A DNA stretch of 64,000 nt from Erythrobacter litoralis. Lineage in GTDB: Bacteria; Pseudomonadota; Alphaproteobacteria; Sphingomonadales; Sphingomonadaceae. Positions 61,023 to 64,000 of the stretch are shown here, one piece after another. Where the stretch lies: the NCBI RefSeq assembly GCF_001719165.1, contig NZ_CP017057.1, positions 806,001 through 870,000 on the forward strand, read 5' to 3'. How positions within the stretch are numbered: the stretch's first letter is position 1; the number at the start of each line of letters is the position of its first letter. Both the position numbers and the translations under genes were made by a program. Below the pieces are notes generated by a model that had not been told where the DNA came from, did not search any database, and saw nothing but the letters and a program-made list of their open reading frames with translations.

Positions 61023-62867
61023 GTGCAGCAATTTTTGGGGGCGAAATTGTTGGATCGATCCGAATTGGCGCAAGGCGCTCGGAAACTGCCGCTCGCGGCA
61101 TCCGCATCGGCGCTGGCCTTCATGTTCTCAGCCGGCCTGCCGCTGCCCGGCACCTCGGCCAGTGCGCAGGTAACGCCGCCCAACCGCAGCGAGCTCATCC
61201 CGCCCGAGCGGCGTGAGCGGCGCGATGGGCCCACTCTCACGATCGACGGCGATCTCGAACGGGCGCCCTGCGCGCTCGACCGGGCGGAATATGCCGATAT
61301 CACGCTGACTCTCAAAGGCGCCGAATTCGGCGGGCTCGAACGCGTTCCCGGAGCATCGCTCGAGGATGCCTACGACCAGTATGTCGGGCGCGAATTGCCG
61401 CTTTCGGTGCTGTGCGACATCCGCGCGGCGGCCAATTCGATCCTGCGCTCGCAGGGCTATCTCGCCTCGGTCGAAATCCCCGAGCAGAATCTTTCGGACG
61501 GAGTGGCGGATTTCCGCGTCATCTTCGGCAAGCTCACCGCGGTCCGGGTGCGCGGCGATGCTGGACCTTCGGAACGGGTGGTCGCGGGCTATCTCGAAAA
61601 GCTCACCGGCGGCGAGGTATTCAATTCGAACGAGGCCGAGCGGTACCTGCTGCTGGCCGACGACCTGCCTGGGATCGACGTGCGTCTTTCCCTGCGCCCG
61701 GCGGCGGGCGGTGAACCGGGCGATCTCGTCGGCGAGATCGCAGTGGTGCGCCAGCGCGCGGTGATCGACGTCAATGTCCAGAATTTCGGCTCGAATGCGA
61801 TCGGGCGCTTCGGGGGGCTCATCCGCGGCGAAATCTACGACCTGACCGGTCTCGGCGACCGCACCACAGTCACCTTTTTCAGCACGGCCGAATTCGAGGA
61901 GCAGCAGACGCTCCAGCTCGGCCATGATTTCGCGGTTGGCAGCGAAGGGCTGCGGCTGGGCGCGGGGCTGACGCTGAGCCAGACCAGTCCCGAACTCGGT
62001 CTTGCCGGGCTCGACATCGATTCCCAGACGCTGCTGGCCTCGGTCTTCGCGAGCTATCCGGTGATGCGCACGCGCCGTTCGAGCGCATATCTCGAGGCGG
62101 GGTTCGATTTCGTCAATCAGAACGTCGATGCGAACGACATTCGCCTGACCGAGGACCGGGTGCGGATGATCTATGCGCGGGTTTCGGGCGACTGGATCGA
62201 TGGCGACAGCATCCGGCGGATCAGCGGCTACACCCCGTTCGAGCCGCGCCTGCGCGTCTATTACGCGGCAGAACTGAGACAGGGTCTTGAGGTCTTTTCC
62301 TCAAGCCCGGACTGCCGGCCCAACCTGCTCGCCTGCCTTGTCGGCGGGAATGTCCCGCCGAGCCGGGTCGAAGCCGATCCGACCCCGTTCCTGATCCGCT
62401 ATCAGGCCGGCGCCGAATATCGGCCCAACCCGCTTCTCACCTTCTCCCTCGAAGCGCGCGCGCAGGCTACCGACGACCCGCTTCCCGCCTTCGAGGAATT
62501 CGCCGGCGGCAGTTTCTCGCTCGGTCGCGGCTACGATCCGGGCGCCATTCTCGGCGACAGCGGCGTCGGGGCCGCTCTGGAATTTCGCTACGGCTCGCTT
62601 GCCCCCGAAGGCCCGCAGGCGTTCGCCTGGCAGCCCTATGTCTTCACCGATTTTGCCTATGTCTGGAATGAGGACCCGAGCCGCCGCCCGCTCAATCCCG
62701 ATCGGCTCTGGTCGGCCGGCGGCGGGGTCCGGGCTGCGTTCGGTTCGATGATACAGGGGGATTTTCTCGTCGCGGTGCCGCTCGAGCGTCCCGACCTCGC
62801 TCCGGAGCGAGGTGACGTGCGCTTCATGTTCTCGCTGACCGCCCGCCTTTTCCCGTGGAGATTTTGA
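61023..62867 (+). CDS. TpsB-type outer-membrane transporter (ShlB/FhaC/HecB family)
   Basis: A 614-residue outer-membrane protein that exports the partner encoded next. A signal-like hydrophobic segment sits near residues 24-40. A POTRA-like region follows (GRELPLSVLCDIRAAANSILRSQGYLASVEIPEQ), then a beta-barrel with VNVQNFGSNAIGRFGGLIRGEIYD and the typical FSLGRGYDPGAILGDSGVGAALEFR motif. It ends in phenylalanine (RLFPWRF), as barrels do. GTG 61023 is used as start; a later TTG is possible. The TpsA gene begins two bases after its stop. Confidence 0.9.
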   Translation: MQQFLGAKLLDRSELAQGARKLPLAASASALAFMFSAGLPLPGTSASAQVTPPNRSELIPPERRERRDGPTLTIDGDLERAPCALDRAEYADITLTLKGAEFGGLERVPGASLEDAYDQYVGRELPLSVLCDIRAAANSILRSQGYLASVEIPEQNLSDGVADFRVIFGKLTAVRVRGDAGPSERVVAGYLEKLTGGEVFNSNEAERYLLLADDLPGIDVRLSLRPAAGGEPGDLVGEIAVVRQRAVIDVNVQNFGSNAIGRFGGLIRGEIYDLTGLGDRTTVTFFSTAEFEEQQTLQLGHDFAVGSEGLRLGAGLTLSQTSPELGLAGLDIDSQTLLASVFASYPVMRTRRSSAYLEAGFDFVNQNVDANDIRLTEDRVRMIYARVSGDWIDGDSIRRISGYTPFEPRLRVYYAAELRQGLEVFSSSPDCRPNLLACLVGGNVPPSRVEADPTPFLIRYQAGAEYRPNPLLTFSLEARAQATDDPLPAFEEFAGGSFSLGRGYDPGAILGDSGVGAALEFRYGSLAPEGPQAFAWQPYVFTDFAYVWNEDPSRRPLNPDRLWSAGGGVRAAFGSMIQGDFLVAVPLERPDLAPERGDVRFMFSLTARLFPWRF

Positions 62868-62868
62868 C

Positions 62869-64000
62869 ATGGCTTCGATGACGAATAAGCGCGTGCGGCT
62901 GATGCTCGGATGCGGTGGGGCGGCGCTGGCGCTGTCGCTCGCGATATCGGCCGAAAAGGCACAGGCGCAGGCATTTCAAGGCAACGAATCCGTCGCCCAG
63001 GGGAACGCATTTCGGACCGTGACGGGCACGAATTCGGAAACGATCACGGTCGACACCCCGACGGCAGTCATCGACTGGCAGCCGATCGACGGGGTCGATT
63101 TCCTGCCCACCGGCGCGGTGGTGACGTTTCAGAACAATGGCAGCGACAGTCCGGGTGCCGATTTCGCGGTCCTCAACCGCATCCTGCCGACCGCCCTCGG
63201 CGGTGTCGTGGTGCTGGACGGAACTGTCGTCTCGCGCATCGTCGATTTCCAGACCGGCTCCGAGGTCGCGGGAGGGACCGTCGCGTTCTATTCGCCGACA
63301 GGCATCCTTGTAGGCGGCAATGCGAGCTTCGATGTCGGCAATCTCATCTTGACCACTCTTGAGCCCGATCTCGCCAGTTTCGACGCTTTCACGACCGCCG
63401 GCGGGACGCTTCAGCTGAACGGGGGCGCTAGCCCGACCGCGCGCATCCAGATCGATGCCGGCGCGCAGATCACCGCCAGTGCTGAAAATTCCTATTTCGC
63501 TGCGATCGCTGCCGACCTGCAGATGCTCGGCACATCCACTGTCAACGGCAGCCAGGCCTATGTTGCGGGCGAAGTGGTCAATCTCACCTTCTCGAACGGC
63601 CTGTTCGATATCGAGGTGCCCATCGGAGCCGCGCTTGGCGGGCAGGTGATGGAGCTGAACGGCAACGTCGGCGGCCCTTCGAGCACGGGGGTGGGCGACA
63701 ACCACCTGATCTATGCCGTCGCAAAGGCTTCGGGCAATCCGATCAGCATGCTGTTCAGCGGCAATCTCGGTTTCGCTCCCGCGGCTACTGCCGGCGTGGT
63801 CAACGGTGAGATCATCCTGTCGGCCAATAACGACGTGTTCGGGCGGACGGTGCAGAACGGGTCGATTTCCGACGGCATAAACGCTGTGTTCGACGAACTG
63901 CCCGATCCTTTCGCATCGCCGATCGCACGGGCCGACATCCTCGTCGAGGATTTCGCCGCGACCAGCAGCCTGCTCGCGATCGGCAGCGATCTTGTCCGGG
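62869..64000 (+). CDS. TpsA-type filamentous haemagglutinin-like exoprotein, N-terminal part (partial)
   Basis: Open from ATG 62869 to the window end (377 codons visible), no stop reached. A signal peptide (LMLGCGGAALALSLAISA, cleavage near AQAQA) is followed by a TPS-type secretion domain with the repetitive glycine/asparagine-rich strands of a beta-helix (AVVTFQNNGSDSPG, GGTVAFYSPTGILVGGNASF). It is the substrate of the upstream TpsB. Its full length, and so its role (adhesin, haemolysin or contact toxin), lies outside the window. Confidence 0.88.
   Translation, partial: MASMTNKRVRLMLGCGGAALALSLAISAEKAQAQAFQGNESVAQGNAFRTVTGTNSETITVDTPTAVIDWQPIDGVDFLPTGAVVTFQNNGSDSPGADFAVLNRILPTALGGVVVLDGTVVSRIVDFQTGSEVAGGTVAFYSPTGILVGGNASFDVGNLILTTLEPDLASFDAFTTAGGTLQLNGGASPTARIQIDAGAQITASAENSYFAAIAADLQMLGTSTVNGSQAYVAGEVVNLTFSNGLFDIEVPIGAALGGQVMELNGNVGGPSSTGVGDNHLIYAVAKASGNPISMLFSGNLGFAPAATAGVVNGEIILSANNDVFGRTVQNGSISDGINAVFDELPDPFASPIARADILVEDFAATSSLLAIGSDLVR

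Overview
This window is high-GC alphaproteobacterial DNA. The gene orders (hisBHA-hisF-hisE-HIT, ybgC-tolQRA-tolB-pal), the Crp/HWE-kinase signalling genes, and above all a malonyl-CoA reductase next to a 1822-residue propionyl-CoA synthase point to Sphingomonadales, family Erythrobacteraceae. Erythrobacter sp. NAP1 is the alphaproteobacterium best known for that enzyme pair, so a NAP1-like relative is the best guess; this is inference from remembered families, not a database match.

Layout. 1-3450: the end of the histidine operon (hisB partial, hisH, hisA, a small membrane protein, hisF, hisE, HIT hydrolase). 3566-8056: the Tol-Pal envelope operon. 8082-12751: a 46-residue exported peptide with a stress-type promoter candidate, a DnaJ-domain protein, an SDR lacking catalytic residues, a PLP gamma-family enzyme and a DASS-type anion transporter. 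12883-16665: three consecutive exported DUF547 paralogs. 17074-24045: infC (probably starting at AUA), pdeM, hemF, a bifunctional (p)ppGpp enzyme, a CBS protein, small ORFs, a cyclophilin and tRNA-Ser(GGA). 24322-28454: a four-gene two-kinase/two-regulator signalling operon. 28650-30031: two exported proteins.

30032-32929 is a mobile-element graveyard. It holds a second copy of the last 17 bases of tRNA-Ser and a large serine recombinase pseudogene on the minus strand, truncated and frameshifted. An intact IS5-type element (31041-31874) sits in that pseudogene with a 2-bp TA target duplication; deleting the IS and one TA restores the local recombinase reading frame exactly.

32930-45512 is the metabolic highlight. 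A translationally coupled pcs-mcr operon (propionyl-CoA synthase, malonyl-CoA reductase) encodes 3-hydroxypropionate-cycle enzymes and ends in a hairpin terminator. It diverges from a Crp/Fnr-type regulator, HWE kinase and response regulator operon. The regulator is preceded by an apparently undescribed 28-codon leader ORF with a near-perfect Shine-Dalgarno whose stop overlaps the regulator's start. The intergenic region carries direct repeats and an EcfG-like promoter candidate.

45507-64000: a stress-type SRPBCC/alcohol dehydrogenase/SDR operon; a tightly overlapping four-gene cluster (glycosyltransferase, acyl-CoA-dehydrogenase-like, PIG-L deacetylase, NodS-like methyltransferase) that looks like a small glycan- or lipid-modifying pathway of unknown product; the ku-ligD end-joining pair; an MFS permease; an ATP-grasp ligase with a CocE/PepX-type hydrolase; and a two-partner secretion pair (TpsB, then the start of TpsA, which runs off the window) downstream of three palindromes.
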